Shown here: positions 1 through 9,000 of the stretch, in pieces | Layout: each line of letters begins with the position of its first letter | Position numbering within the stretch: the first letter of the stretch is position 1 | Source of the DNA: Roseitranquillus sediminis | GTDB taxonomy: Bacteria > Pseudomonadota > Alphaproteobacteria > Rhodobacterales > Rhodobacteraceae | DNA length: 64,000 bases | NCBI RefSeq assembly: GCF_016918935.1 | Contig: NZ_JAFFOB010000025.1 | Coordinates: 206,330-270,329 of the forward strand | Direction: 5' to 3' | Translations under genes and position numbers: made by a program | Notes under the pieces: model-generated | The model's input: the letters and a program-made list of their open reading frames with translations, nothing else | Database searches by the model: none | Told to the model about the DNA's origin: nothing

Positions 1-431
1 ACCGGCACGCCGGCCTCGGCGATCGTGCGGGCGGCGACGATCAAGTGGTCGACATGTCCGTGAACGCCACCATCCGAGGCCATCCCCATCAGGTGCGCGC
101 TTCCGCCCGACCGCTTCAGCGCCGCGATGAAGTCCCTCAGGACAGCGTTCTCGAAGAACGAGCCATCCTCGATCGCCAGGTCGATCTGGCCGAGGTCCAT
201 GGCTACCACCCGGCCGGCGCCGATGTTGGTGTGGCCGACTTCCGAATTGCCCATCTGACCCTTCGGCAGACCCGAGTCCGGTCCGTGCGTGATCAGCGTC
301 GCTTTCGGGCAGGTCGCCATGAGGCGGTCGAACGTCGGCGTCTCGGCCAACGCGACCGCGTTGGCCTCGCGCTCCTCGCGCAGGCCCCAGCCATCGAGAA
401 TGCAGAGAACGACGGGCTTTGGTATGCTCAT
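1..431 (-). CDS. gpmI: 2,3-bisphosphoglycerate-independent phosphoglycerate mutase, partial
   Basis: Cytosolic glycolytic enzyme interconverting 3- and 2-phosphoglycerate with two bound metal ions. Only the first 143 or so codons lie in the window; the gene runs off its left edge. The N-terminus reads MSIPKPVVLCILDGWGLR, carrying the family's metal-binding Asp in the LDGWG motif, and shortly after it the HGPDSGLPKGQMGNSEVGH block with the nucleophilic Ser of the alkaline-phosphatase-like domain. ATG at 431 is chosen because the next upstream ATG in another frame closes after four codons. It lies downstream of rlmH on the same strand, separated by 135 bases that hold a dispersed repeat. Family assignment is secure. 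Confidence 0.95.
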   Translation of the reverse strand, partial: MSIPKPVVLCILDGWGLREEREANAVALAETPTFDRLMATCPKATLITHGPDSGLPKGQMGNSEVGHTNIGAGRVVAMDLGQIDLAIEDGSFFENAVLRDFIAALKRSGGSAHLMGMASDGGVHGHVDHLIVAARTIAEAGVP

Positions 432-484
432 GCGTCGCACATAACGCGCCCGTTGGCGAAGGTCACGCGCCCTTCGCCCGCGCC

Positions 485-565
485 GACCGCAGGCGCGGCA
501 GCGCCTGCGCGGCCCAACGGGAGGAGATCGTCGCCGCAGGCGGCGTCCGACGACGGGCGGGAGCC
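485..565 (+). repeat. Dispersed intergenic repeat, copy 1
   Basis: A palindromic intergenic element just downstream of rlmH. It starts with a perfect 8-bp hairpin (489-496 with 501-508, loop GGCA), then CGGCCCAACGGGA (510-522), GCAGGCGGCG (536-545) and GACGGGCGGGAG (552-563). The last three blocks recur in the same order and orientation between leuC and leuD (17392-17438). It looks like a REP-type dispersed repeat; similar intergenic elements are, from memory, common in Rhodobacteraceae. Confidence 0.7.
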
Positions 566-566
566 A

Positions 567-1037
567 CTAGTCGCGGTGATAGGGAGTGCCCGCCAAGATC
601 GACGCCGCACGATAGAGCTGCTCGCTGAGCATCGCCCGGACCAGCATGTGCGGCCAGACCATCGGGCCGAGCGAGAGCACCGCGTCCGCCGCCCGCCGCA
701 GCGCCGGGTCGATCCCGTCCGCGCCGCCGATCAGAAGGGCCGCCTCCGGGCGGCCAGCGTCGCGCCAGCCGGCGAGCAGGTCGGCGAGCTGAGGGGAAGT
801 GAGGCTGCGTCCCCGTTCGTCCAACACGCAGACGGCAGCCCCGTCCGGGACAACGCGGCGGAGCAGGTCCGCCTCTGCCGTCATTCCGCCGCCCTTGCGG
901 GCCTCGACCTCGTGAACGGTCAGCGGTCCCAGACCCAGCTGCCGCCCCGTCCGGTCAAACCGCGCGACATAATCCTCGATCAGGTTCCGCTCGGGCCCGA
1001 CGCGCAGCCGGCCGACGGCGCAGATGCGCAGGCGCAC
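567..1037 (-). CDS. rlmH: 23S rRNA (pseudouridine1915-N3)-methyltransferase RlmH
   Basis: SPOUT-class methyltransferase that methylates pseudouridine 1915 in helix 69 of 23S rRNA in the assembled 70S ribosome. The protein has 156 residues, the usual length for the family. The knotted SAM-binding loop reads LLIGGADG (residues 101-108), followed by LSLGPMVWPHMLVRAMLSEQ (121-140), and the protein ends in the characteristic YHR(D). It starts with GTG, placed directly after the TGA of rsfS with no spacer, so translation is probably coupled. The rsfS-rlmH pair is a conserved ribosome-maturation unit. No oddities seen. Confidence 0.96.
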   Translation of the reverse strand: MRLRICAVGRLRVGPERNLIEDYVARFDRTGRQLGLGPLTVHEVEARKGGGMTAEADLLRRVVPDGAAVCVLDERGRSLTSPQLADLLAGWRDAGRPEAALLIGGADGIDPALRRAADAVLSLGPMVWPHMLVRAMLSEQLYRAASILAGTPYHRD

Positions 1038-1403
1038 TCAGCCGCGGGCGGCAGCCTGCGCCGGGCTCAGCCACATCTTCTCGAGCTGGTAGAACTCACG
1101 GACCTCGGGCCGGAAGACATGGATGATCACGTCGCCTGCGTCGATCAGCACCCAGTCGCCGGCATCTTTGCCCTCAACCTTGGCGCCGCGGCCGGTGGCG
1201 TCCTTCAGCCGCTCGACGAGGTGGTCCGAGATCGCACCGACCTGTCGCGACGAGCGGCCCGACGCGATGACCATCCAGTCGGCCATCTCGGATTTGCCGC
1301 GCAGGTCGATCTCGACCACATCCTCGGCCTTGTCGTCGTCGAGTGATTTGAGGATAAGGGCCAGCAGTTCGTCGCTGGCGGGCTCGGTGGGAAGCCCGGT
1401 CAT
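1038..1403 (-). CDS. rsfS: Ribosome silencing factor RsfS
   Basis: Binds ribosomal protein uL14 and blocks joining of the 50S and 30S subunits in starvation. The protein has 121 residues; the core SLDDDKAEDVVEIDLRGKSE, then MADWMVIASGRSSRQV and DAGDVIIHVFRPEVREFYQLE are typical of the family. Its TGA abuts the GTG of rlmH. The start is not obvious: ATG 1403 has no good ribosome site of its own, whereas a strong AGGAGGAC lies about 60 bases upstream in front of an 18-codon ORF in another frame whose TAA overlaps this ATG (TAATGA). Either rsfS is translated by coupling to that short ORF, or the true N-terminus is longer and a frameshift is present; the rsfS frame stays open for about 20 codons upstream. 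Confidence 0.93.
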   Translation of the reverse strand: MTGLPTEPASDELLALILKSLDDDKAEDVVEIDLRGKSEMADWMVIASGRSSRQVGAISDHLVERLKDATGRGAKVEGKDAGDWVLIDAGDVIIHVFRPEVREFYQLEKMWLSPAQAAARG

Positions 1404-1632
1404 TACCGGCTTCGCGGCGGTCTGCTCACGGACCGCATCGTGGACTTGGGACAGGACATCGTCCTCCTACGCTGCGCGCCGAACTTCGCCCCGGCGCCGG
1501 GCGTGCCTTGAAGGTAACATCTCGCCACCGAATTCTCAATGCGCGCGCCCGATTCTTCGTGCCTCCAAGCGCCTGCTGCCGTCGCGCGAGCCGCAGCCGT
1601 TGCCTTGACTGCGAGGAGCAGCAAGTATCCGT

Positions 1633-2574
1633 GTGACGCCGCGGTCGCCGGGAGGTCTGGGACAGTTGGCAGACACGATCGAAGGCGAAAGCCCGCGGTG
1701 GCGCGACTTGTGGGTTGCGTTCGAGCGGGCGTTGATCGAGCTCAACCAGCGCAACATCGGGCTGATCGCGGCGGGCGTGGCCTTCTGGTCGATGCTCGCC
1801 ATCTTCCCGGGGATGGCCGCACTCATCGCGCTCTGGGGCTTCTTCGCCGACCCGCTCGTAATCGACGACATGCTGGAACTTGGCGCCGACTTCCTGCCGC
1901 CCGAGGCGTTCCGGCTGATCGACCGCCAGGCGCTTCAGCTAGCAAATGCCAATGACAGCACGCTTGGCTGGACCACGCTCCTCTCCATCGTGCTCGCGCT
2001 CTGGTGGTCACGCACGGGTGTGGAGGCGCTGATCCGGGGTTTGAACGCGGTACACCGCCGCTCGAACCGCATGGGGATGCGCCAGATGGTGACGCCGATC
2101 GTCCTGACGCTGACGCTCGTCGCCGTCTCGCTGGTCGCGCTGGCAAGCGTCGTCATCACCCCGATCATCCTCGCCTTCCTGCCGGTCGACACGATGCAGG
2201 GTATTTTGCTTTCCTACTCGCGATGGGCCATCGCGGCGGTGGTCATCGTCTTCGGGCTGAGCCTGCTCTACCGCTACGGGCCCAACCGCGACGGTGAGCA
2301 TCGACGCGGCCCGTGGCTGACCCCCGGCATCTTCGTCGCTCTGGCCGTGTGGGCGGCGGCGTCATGGCTGTTTTCGCTCTATATCCAGAACTTTGCGCGC
2401 TACAACGAGATCTACGGCACGCTCGGCGCCGCCGTGATCCTGCTTCTGTGGTTCTACATCGGCGCTTACGCGGTGCTGCTCGGCGCTTCGCTTAACGCCA
2501 AGCTTGACCGCAACCAGAAGCGACGGCGCGAGCGGGAGAGCCGCCCGGCGCCGCCGATCCCGGACGACATGTGA
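1633..2574 (+). CDS. YihY/BrkB-family inner membrane protein
   Basis: Integral membrane protein of the YihY/virulence factor BrkB family (313 residues), members of which were once called RNase BN. Its molecular function is not established. About six hydrophobic segments are visible, the first around NIGLIAAGVAFWSMLAIFPGM and the last around GAAVILLLWFYIGAYAVLLGA, with the conserved YGPN after the fourth and NEIYGTLGA before the last. The C-terminus is a basic cytoplasmic tail (RNQKRRRERESR). The start used is GTG 1633; a TTG at 1669 would shorten it by 12 residues and cannot be excluded. It is a single gene, convergent with phyR. Confidence 0.85.
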   Translation: MTPRSPGGLGQLADTIEGESPRWRDLWVAFERALIELNQRNIGLIAAGVAFWSMLAIFPGMAALIALWGFFADPLVIDDMLELGADFLPPEAFRLIDRQALQLANANDSTLGWTTLLSIVLALWWSRTGVEALIRGLNAVHRRSNRMGMRQMVTPIVLTLTLVAVSLVALASVVITPIILAFLPVDTMQGILLSYSRWAIAAVVIVFGLSLLYRYGPNRDGEHRRGPWLTPGIFVALAVWAAASWLFSLYIQNFARYNEIYGTLGAAVILLLWFYIGAYAVLLGASLNAKLDRNQKRRRERESRPAPPIPDDM

Positions 2575-2593
2575 GCCGTCCGGGCGTGCCTCC

Positions 2594-3424
2594 TCAACCA
2601 GCCTGACGTAGCGTCTCGGTCGATGAGAAGAACATCGCCTGACCGACCGCGGTGCGAACCTCTTCCTCGGTGTAGGGCTTCGAGATCAGGAACGCCGGCT
2701 CCGGCCGGTCGCCGGTCAGCAGCCGCTCGGGGAACGCCGTGATGAAGATCACCGGGATCTCGCCGAAGTGCTTCAACAGGTCGTTGACAGCGTCAATCCC
2801 GGACGACTTGTCCGCGAGCTGGATGTCGGCGAGGATCAGGTCCGGCTGGTCCTTCAGCCCCATTTCCACCGCCGCGTCGCGCGTGCGTGCGATGCCGGTA
2901 ATCTCATGACCCATCTCGGAGACAATCGAGTGGATGTCCATTGCGATGATCGCCTCGTCCTCGATGATCATCACCTTGCCGCGGACGCTCTGCTCCATCT
3001 CCCGCATCGCGATCTCCACCAGTTCCTCGGCTTCCGTGGGCTCGATCTGCATGATCGCCCCGACTTCCTCGGCGCTGAATGCTTCGATCGTGTTCAGCAG
3101 GAGCGCCTCGCGCGCGTTCGGCGTCAGCGCCGACATGTGATCCTGCGCCGCCGCCTCGAGGCGCGGCAGATCCTCGCCCAGGGTCTTTGTCGGCTGGCCG
3201 GCACTGGCCCAGATGACGTGGAACGCCTTGAAAAGCGCCACCCGCGGCGCCAGCGAGCCGTCAAATATGCTGCGATCCTGCAACACTGCTTCGAGCGTTG
3301 CCGCGGCAAAGCTGTCTCCGCTGGCCTGATTGCCCGTCAGTGCGCGAGCGTAGCGCCTCAGGTATGGCAAATGCGTGGCGATCGACCCTGACAGGTCGTC
3401 ACGCCTCACTGCTCTTTCGGTCAT
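2594..3424 (-). CDS. phyR: General stress response anti-anti-sigma response regulator PhyR
   Basis: Master switch of the alphaproteobacterial general stress response. When phosphorylated it exposes its sigma-like domain, binds the anti-sigma factor NepR and so frees EcfG. The protein has 276 residues: an EcfG-like sigma domain (about 5-145), then a receiver domain (about 150-270) with the acidic pocket at E155/D156, the phospho-acceptor Asp at 200 (LILADIQL) and the conserved Lys at 249. The FITAFPERLLTG stretch (227-238) fits the FATGUY signature of this receiver class. ATG 3424 fits the family N-terminus; an in-frame extension to 3556 would run back through the promoter region. It is divergent from nepR-ecfG. 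Confidence 0.96.
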   Translation of the reverse strand: MTERAVRRDDLSGSIATHLPYLRRYARALTGNQASGDSFAAATLEAVLQDRSIFDGSLAPRVALFKAFHVIWASAGQPTKTLGEDLPRLEAAAQDHMSALTPNAREALLLNTIEAFSAEEVGAIMQIEPTEAEELVEIAMREMEQSVRGKVMIIEDEAIIAMDIHSIVSEMGHEITGIARTRDAAVEMGLKDQPDLILADIQLADKSSGIDAVNDLLKHFGEIPVIFITAFPERLLTGDRPEPAFLISKPYTEEEVRTAVGQAMFFSSTETLRQAG

Positions 3425-3453
3425 TGATGTCCCCAAGAATTCGTACATTCCTC

Positions 3454-3478
3454 GGAACCAAAGCACGAAGGCGTCGTT
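3454..3478 (+). promoter_or_regulatory. EcfG-dependent promoter of nepR-ecfG
   Basis: GGAAC (3454-3458) and CGTT (3475-3478) are separated by exactly 16 bases, which matches the known EcfG consensus GGAAC-N16/17-CGTT. It lies 64 bases upstream of the nepR start, consistent with autoregulation of the stress operon. A second GGAAC on the other strand (3484-3480) points at phyR, but its -10 position reads CTTT, so a divergent promoter for phyR is only weakly suggested. Confidence 0.88.
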
Positions 3479-3542
3479 TGTTCCACTGTGACCTACACAT
3501 GCGCCGTCTTGGCGTCTCCGGCGGCTGCATAGAAATACCCGT

Positions 3543-3689
3543 ATGAACAAAGACAAGAAAAGCGCCGTCTACATGCGCCAGATCGACGAGAACCTGCGCC
3601 GTGTCTATCAGGAGGCGGCGAACGAGGATGTTCCCGACAGGTTCCAACAGCTGCTCCAGCGCCTGAAGGAACAGGACCAGAAGGGATGA
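3543..3689 (+). CDS. nepR: Anti-sigma factor NepR
   Basis: A 48-residue protein (MNKDKKSAVYMRQIDENLRR to the C-terminal KEQDQKG) that matches the NepR family: the block DENLRRVYQEAANEDVPDRF followed by QQLLQRL is the conserved two-helix core, with the VPDRF turn that contacts both sigma and PhyR. NepR holds EcfG inactive in unstressed cells. Its TGA overlaps the ATG of ecfG (ATGA), so the two are translationally coupled and their ratio is probably fixed by translation. No strong Shine-Dalgarno is seen before its ATG. Confidence 0.95.
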   Translation: MNKDKKSAVYMRQIDENLRRVYQEAANEDVPDRFQQLLQRLKEQDQKG

Positions 3690-4249
3690 GCCAAGACGTC
3701 GCCGACCCGCGCGACGAGCTGGTCGAACACCTCCCTGCTCTCCGCGCCTTCGCGCTCTCGCTGACCCGCAACTCGGCGTCGGCGGACGATCTCGTGCAAG
3801 ACACGATCGAAAAGGCATGGTCGAACTTGTCGAAGTTCCAGCCCGGGACCAACATGCGAGCGTGGCTCTTCACCATCCAGCGGAACACCTTCTACTCCGA
3901 TCGACGCAAGGCCAAATTCGAGGTTCCCGACGTTGACGGCCACTTTGCGGCCGCGCTGTCGGAAAAGCCGGCGCATGACGGCCGTCTGGCCTTCAAGGAC
4001 TTCCGCGCGGCATTCGACAAGCTTCCCGACGAACAACGTGAAGCGCTCATCCTGGTGGGCGCGTCCGGATTCTCCTACGAGGAGGCGGCCGAGACCTGCG
4101 GCTGTGCCGTCGGGACCATCAAGAGCCGCGCGAACCGCGGGCGCAAGCGCCTGGCCGAGCTGCTCGGCCTCGGAGAGGACGAAGACCTGTCCATGACCGA
4201 CAACGCCACGGTGGCGGTCATTGCGACGGGCCGACAGTCGCATACCTGA
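3686..4249 (+). CDS. ecfG: General stress response sigma factor EcfG
   Basis: ECF sigma factor of the EcfG group (187 residues) that directs RNA polymerase to GGAAC/CGTT promoters. Region 2 spans about 14-78 (DLVQDTIEKAW, RAWLFTIQRNTFYSDRRK) and region 4 about 103-158, with the helix-turn-helix FSYEEAAETCGCAVGTIKSR recognising the -35 element. ATG 3686 overlaps the nepR stop, and its own TGA overlaps the ATG of the downstream kinase. It probably controls its own operon and the bidirectional promoter at 13.9 kb. Confidence 0.96.
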   Translation: MSQDVADPRDELVEHLPALRAFALSLTRNSASADDLVQDTIEKAWSNLSKFQPGTNMRAWLFTIQRNTFYSDRRKAKFEVPDVDGHFAAALSEKPAHDGRLAFKDFRAAFDKLPDEQREALILVGASGFSYEEAAETCGCAVGTIKSRANRGRKRLAELLGLGEDEDLSMTDNATVAVIATGRQSHT

Positions 4250-5982
4250 TGCCCGCTGCGGGCCTGAGGTGGGGGCGGATGGACTCGCTCGGAACGCGGC
4301 TTGCGTCGCTCCTGACATTGGCTCTCCTTCCGCTGGGCTTGATCGCGGTAGTGCAGACCTATCGCGTGATGGGTGAGACCTCGGCACGTGTCGAAAGCGC
4401 CCTCCTGGGCGAGACGCTGCTCGTCACCCGACCCGAAAGAAGCTCGATCCAGGCGGGAATCGGCCGTGCGGAGACCGCGGCAGCGGCAGTGGACACGCTG
4501 CTCGACGATGCCGCGGCATGCAGCGCCTACCTGCGCGACCTCGTCGAGGAGTCCGAGGCGATGTTCGCGGGTGTGATTCCGCAATCCGGGCTGGTGGAGT
4601 GCGCGTCCGAAGGCGCTCCCCTCAACATGGCGGATACCGTTCACTACAGGGAAGTCTTCGCAAGTCCCGGCGTCTCGGTCCGGGTGACGGATCGCGGCAG
4701 GGTGACCGGTCGGCCGGCGACCCTGATCAGCGCGCCGATCGAGGAGGAGGGCGAGCTGCTCGCCTACGTCACGCTCTCGTTCCCGCACAAGCGCTTCTAT
4801 ACTGACGTCCGCACCAATTCCGGCTTTCAGCCACTGGAGATCGTCACCTTCAACAGCGCTGGCGACCTACTGACGACCGCCTCGTCGCGCGAGGAGGCGC
4901 TGGAGCTGCTGCCGCAGAACCGGTCCCTGAAGGCGCTGACCGGCACGTCTTCGACCGTCTTCCGCGATACCGACAGCCGCGGCGAGGGGCAGATCTACGC
5001 CGTGGCGCCACTGGTGGAAGGGACCGTCTCGGCTATGGCGATCTGGCCTGAGGCGCAGGTGCCGTCGAACCACTGGCTGCGCTGGACCATCCCGACCGTG
5101 ATCCTGCCCGCCCTGATGTGGATCACCAGCCTCTCGGTCGCCTACTTCGCCGTGCACCGCCTCGTCATCCGGCACATCCGGCGCCTGCGTCAGCGGATGC
5201 GGCTCTTCTCGCGCTTCCGCCGCGTCGAGGAACATCGCGAGGACGAGACCCTGCCGCTCGAGCTGCGCGAAGTGAGCGAGTCGTTCGTGACGATGGCGCA
5301 CACGATTCAGCGCGAGGAGGCCGAGCTGGAAAACTCGCTCCGCGAAAAGGACGCTCTCCTGCGCGAGGTCTACCACCGGGTCCGCAACAACCTGCAGCTC
5401 ATTGCCTCGATGAACAACATGCAGATGCGCGCCTCTCGCTCACCCGAGGCGCAGTACGCGCTGAAGCGGCTGCAGGACCGCATCATGGCGCTCTCGACCA
5501 TCCACGCGACGCTTTACGAGGCCCCCGCGCTGGCCAAGGTGCGCGCGGACGAAATGGTCCTCAGCCTGGCGCGCCAGGTGGCCTCCAAGGCGGACACGAA
5601 GGCGCGCATCGAGCTGCGTGCTACGGCCGAGCCTCTTCTTCTCTACCCGGATCAGGCGGTGCCACTGTCGCTGCTGGTGGTGGAGGCCGTGACAAACGCG
5701 GTCAAGCACCTTGGCAGCCCCGAAGAGACGCAGCCGCCCTACATAGATGTCGCGCTGGAGGAGGCGGAGGGCGAGGTGCATCTGCGCGTGGACAATTCCG
5801 TTACGCAACGCGGCGATTTGATCGATGGCCAGATTCCCGAAGGCAAGCTGGGGATGCAGCTGATGAACGCCTTCGTCGTCCAGCTCGGGGCGACGATGGA
5901 GATCACCGAGCGTCCGGACCGCTATCGCCTCGACGTGCGCTTCTCGGTCAGCGACTACGGCGAGGAGACGAGCATCTTCTGA
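4249..5982 (+). CDS. Membrane HWE/HisKA_2 sensor histidine kinase of the general stress response (PhyK-like)
   Basis: The 577-residue kinase has membrane segments at about 19-38 and 281-301 enclosing a periplasmic sensor domain of about 240 residues, then a cytoplasmic HAMP-like linker and coiled coil. The kinase core is of the HisKA_2 type: phospho-acceptor His376 in EVYHRVRNNLQLI, an N-box at 479-489 (EAVTNAVKH) and a G2-like GKLGMQL around 532-538. Such kinases feed PhyR in other alphaproteobacteria. Position supports this: its ATG overlaps the ecfG stop (TGATG), making it the third gene of the nepR operon. A second possible start is ATG 4279. Partner assignment to PhyR is inference from family and context. 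Confidence 0.9.
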   Translation: MPAAGLRWGRMDSLGTRLASLLTLALLPLGLIAVVQTYRVMGETSARVESALLGETLLVTRPERSSIQAGIGRAETAAAAVDTLLDDAAACSAYLRDLVEESEAMFAGVIPQSGLVECASEGAPLNMADTVHYREVFASPGVSVRVTDRGRVTGRPATLISAPIEEEGELLAYVTLSFPHKRFYTDVRTNSGFQPLEIVTFNSAGDLLTTASSREEALELLPQNRSLKALTGTSSTVFRDTDSRGEGQIYAVAPLVEGTVSAMAIWPEAQVPSNHWLRWTIPTVILPALMWITSLSVAYFAVHRLVIRHIRRLRQRMRLFSRFRRVEEHREDETLPLELREVSESFVTMAHTIQREEAELENSLREKDALLREVYHRVRNNLQLIASMNNMQMRASRSPEAQYALKRLQDRIMALSTIHATLYEAPALAKVRADEMVLSLARQVASKADTKARIELRATAEPLLLYPDQAVPLSLLVVEAVTNAVKHLGSPEETQPPYIDVALEEAEGEVHLRVDNSVTQRGDLIDGQIPEGKLGMQLMNAFVVQLGATMEITERPDRYRLDVRFSVSDYGEETSIF

Positions 5983-6024
5983 AGCACGCCTGGACGCCGC
6001 TTCGCGGATCCGGCCCGCAATGCC

Positions 6025-9000
6025 TCAGTAGTCGCGCTCGAAGAAGATGCCGAGGCTGGAGCCGCCCGCATTGTCGACGCCACCCTTGACCGTCACCGAG
6101 TCCGTGAGGTCGAGGTTGAGGTTGATCGACGTGTCACCCTCGCTGTCCACGGTCAGGTCGGTGTAGATGTTCTCGCTCAGATAGCGGCCGGCGCGAATGC
6201 CCGCAGCGCCATCCTCGGTCGTGGTCAGGTCTAGGTCGTCTAGCCCGAAATTCTGCCTCAGCCGTTCGATGACACCTGGTCCGCGACCTGCGAGCGTCGC
6301 GACCGCGGACGCGAGCTGTGCCGCCTGCAACGGCGAGATCTCCTCGATCCCGCGGCCGAAGAGCAGGCGCGCCAGCACCTCGTCCTCGGGCAGCTCCGGC
6401 TCGGACAGGAATGTGATCTCAGGCTCGTTGATCGGCCCCTCGATCACAACGAGCACGACGAACTCCCCCGTGTCGGTGCGCGCGACCAGCCGGATGTTGG
6501 GCAGGAAGTCGCCCTGCAGGCGGATCGCACCCTCGTCGAGCACGAGCCGCTCGCCCAGAATGTCGAGCCGCCCGCGGACCAGCTCGAACTGGCCCGATGG
6601 TATGAGATTCGCTGTCGTTCCGCCAATGCGGAGCGACCCGCCGAGTTCGGCGTCGAGACCCCGCCCGCGGACGAAGATCCGGTTCTCGGCCCGGATCAGG
6701 AGGTCGAGCGCGAGCGCGTTGCGCTGCCGCTCCTGCAGCGTCTCGGTCCCGTCCATGCTGCGGCGGAGGAGGCCGGCCCGCTGTCGCGTCGCGCGGACAT
6801 CCGCCGGCTCGTTCACGTGTGTGACCTCCGGGATCGGCCCGCCGCCGCCGAGACCGGTCGAGGGAATGCGGATTTCGGTCTCGCCCAGAGCAAGCTCACC
6901 GCTGATCTGGCCGCCACCGCGCAGCGGCCCGTCGACGTCGATCCGACCGCTGACGGACGTCTGGTAGAGCTCGGGATCGCGCAGCACGGCGTCGTTCAAC
7001 GTCACCGTCAGGTCGGTCGGCAGGTTTCCGGCCAGGCCCACGCTGCCTGAGGCGGCGACGCTTCCGCCCGCCTGCACCTGGCCCGTCGCGTCTATCTGGA
7101 TCCGGCTGCCGGCAAGCCGGGCGTCGAGGTCGATGCCCTCGAGCACGATGCCGAATGTCGGCGCCACGATCCGCGCATCCGAGCTGCTGATCGTGCCGGA
7201 AAGCGCCTCGAGCCCCGGGGTGCCCTGAAGGGCGAGGTCGAAGCTGACCGTGCCGGCCAAGGTGCGCGGCTGCACGAAGCGGTTCGCGGCGGCAAGCGGG
7301 GCGCTGCCCTCGATCGAGAGGTCGACGGTGGGGCCGGCCGTGTCGATCGTCCCGGCGACGGTCGCGGAGATGTCGCCGGGCCCGCCCGCCGCGAGGTCGA
7401 CGGTGAGAGTGCCGTTCGTCTGCGCCACCGTGCCATCGACCGTGGCGGGACCGGAAAACCCCGGCGCATAGGGTCCGATGTCGGCGAGGCGCAGGCTGAC
7501 GTCGAGGTCCGCGCCCGCCTCGCCGAGGCGGCCCGAGGCCTCTGCGTCGAGCCCCGGCGCGTCAAGGCGCGCGATGTCGATGACGGTCACGCCATCCGCC
7601 CGCTCGGCCTCGACCTGGAGTGTCGTGGTGCCGGCAAGCAGCCGGTCCACATCCGCCTGCCCGACACGCAGCGACTGAGCCTGCGCCTCGAGCGTCACGT
7701 CGAAGCGCGAAAGATCGGCGGCTACGAGCCCCTCGGCCGTCGCCTCGACCGCGCCGCCCAGGGAGCGGTTCGCGAACGCGCCGAACGCCGCGATGCTGTC
7801 GGCCGAAATAGATGCGCGGCCCTCGAAGACCGGCGTCGTCTCCAGGTCCGTCAGCGTGCCCGCCGCCTCCGCCGTCAGGTTGCCGCTCTCCAGCGTCGCC
7901 CGTGACAGCGTCACGGTCTCGCCCTCGCGCACCGCCGTCACGACGAGGCTCGACTGCCCGGCCAGAAGCGACTCTCCGCCTGGCAGGCCCAGATCCACGT
8001 CCGTGCCCTCGGCCTCCAGCGCCAAGTCGAGCACGCTCAGGTTCAGCGCCGCCGCGCCGTCGAGCGAGACGTTCGCCGCACCGGACAGGGAACGGCCGGC
8101 GAGACCGGAGAAGGCCGCGAGGTTCGGAAGCGCGACCTCTGCTGCGCCGTCGAAGGCCGGCGCCTCCATCAGGCCGCTCACAGTGCCGGCTCCACTTGCA
8201 GTGACCTGCGGGTTCGCGAGGCGGATGGCCTCGACCGACACGGTGTCGCCCTCGCGCCGCGCCGTCGCCGCCAGTTCCGTCCGGCCCTCGAGCGCCGCCG
8301 CCGCCCCCGGCAACCCCGGATCGAGATCGGTCGCCACCGCATCAAGCGTCAGGTCGAAACTGCTCCCGTCAAACGCGAGGCGGCCCTCTGCCTCCGCCTC
8401 GAACGCGCCCGCGAGTTCGCGCCCGGCCAGCTCCGAAAGCGGCGCGAGGTCGTTCACCCGCACCTCGGCCCGGCCGTCGAATGAGGGAACCGCATCAAGG
8501 TCCGTCAGCTCACCTGCAAGCTCCGCGAAGATCCGCTCGCCGCTCACTCGCGCCAGGTCGATCGTGACACCCTCTGGCCCGCGCGCCGCGTCCAGCGTGA
8601 CCGTCGTCGCGCCGGGGATCAGCTCCGCCACGCCCGGGAGGCCCGGGTCGAGGTCCGTCGCCACCGCCTCGACCGTCAGGTCGAAGGTCGCGAGATCGGC
8701 GGCGGCCTGCCCCGCCAGGCTCGCCGTCACCCCACCCGCCAGGTCCCGTCCGGCAAGCCGCGAGAAAGGCGCGATGTCCGCGGCGGCGAGGTCCACCGTC
8801 CCGTCGAAGACGGGCGTGCCGTCTAGGTCGACCACCTCTCCCTGCACCGAAGCCTGAAACTCCGGCGCCTCGATCCGGAACTGTCGGATCGTGGCGCCGT
8901 CCCCGGTGCGCGCGGCGTCCAGCGCCAGTTCGACCTGCCCGGCGAGCAGCGGGTCCACCTGCTGAAGTCCGAGCCGCAGGTCCCTGGCCGTCGCCTCCAT

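Noticed and set aside
45-1346. Long plus-strand open frame of 433 codons across gpmI, rlmH and rsfS
   Set aside because: It is antisense to three recognised genes, has Arg/Ala-rich low-complexity translation and no domain; such shadows are expected in GC-rich DNA.
3459-3484. Divergent EcfG promoter for phyR
   Set aside because: GGAAC is present on the minus strand, but the -10 position reads CTTT rather than CGTT; kept only as a remark.
7793-8857. Ser-rich plus-strand open frame inside tamB
   Set aside because: Produced by the repeated composition of tamB on the other strand; not a gene.
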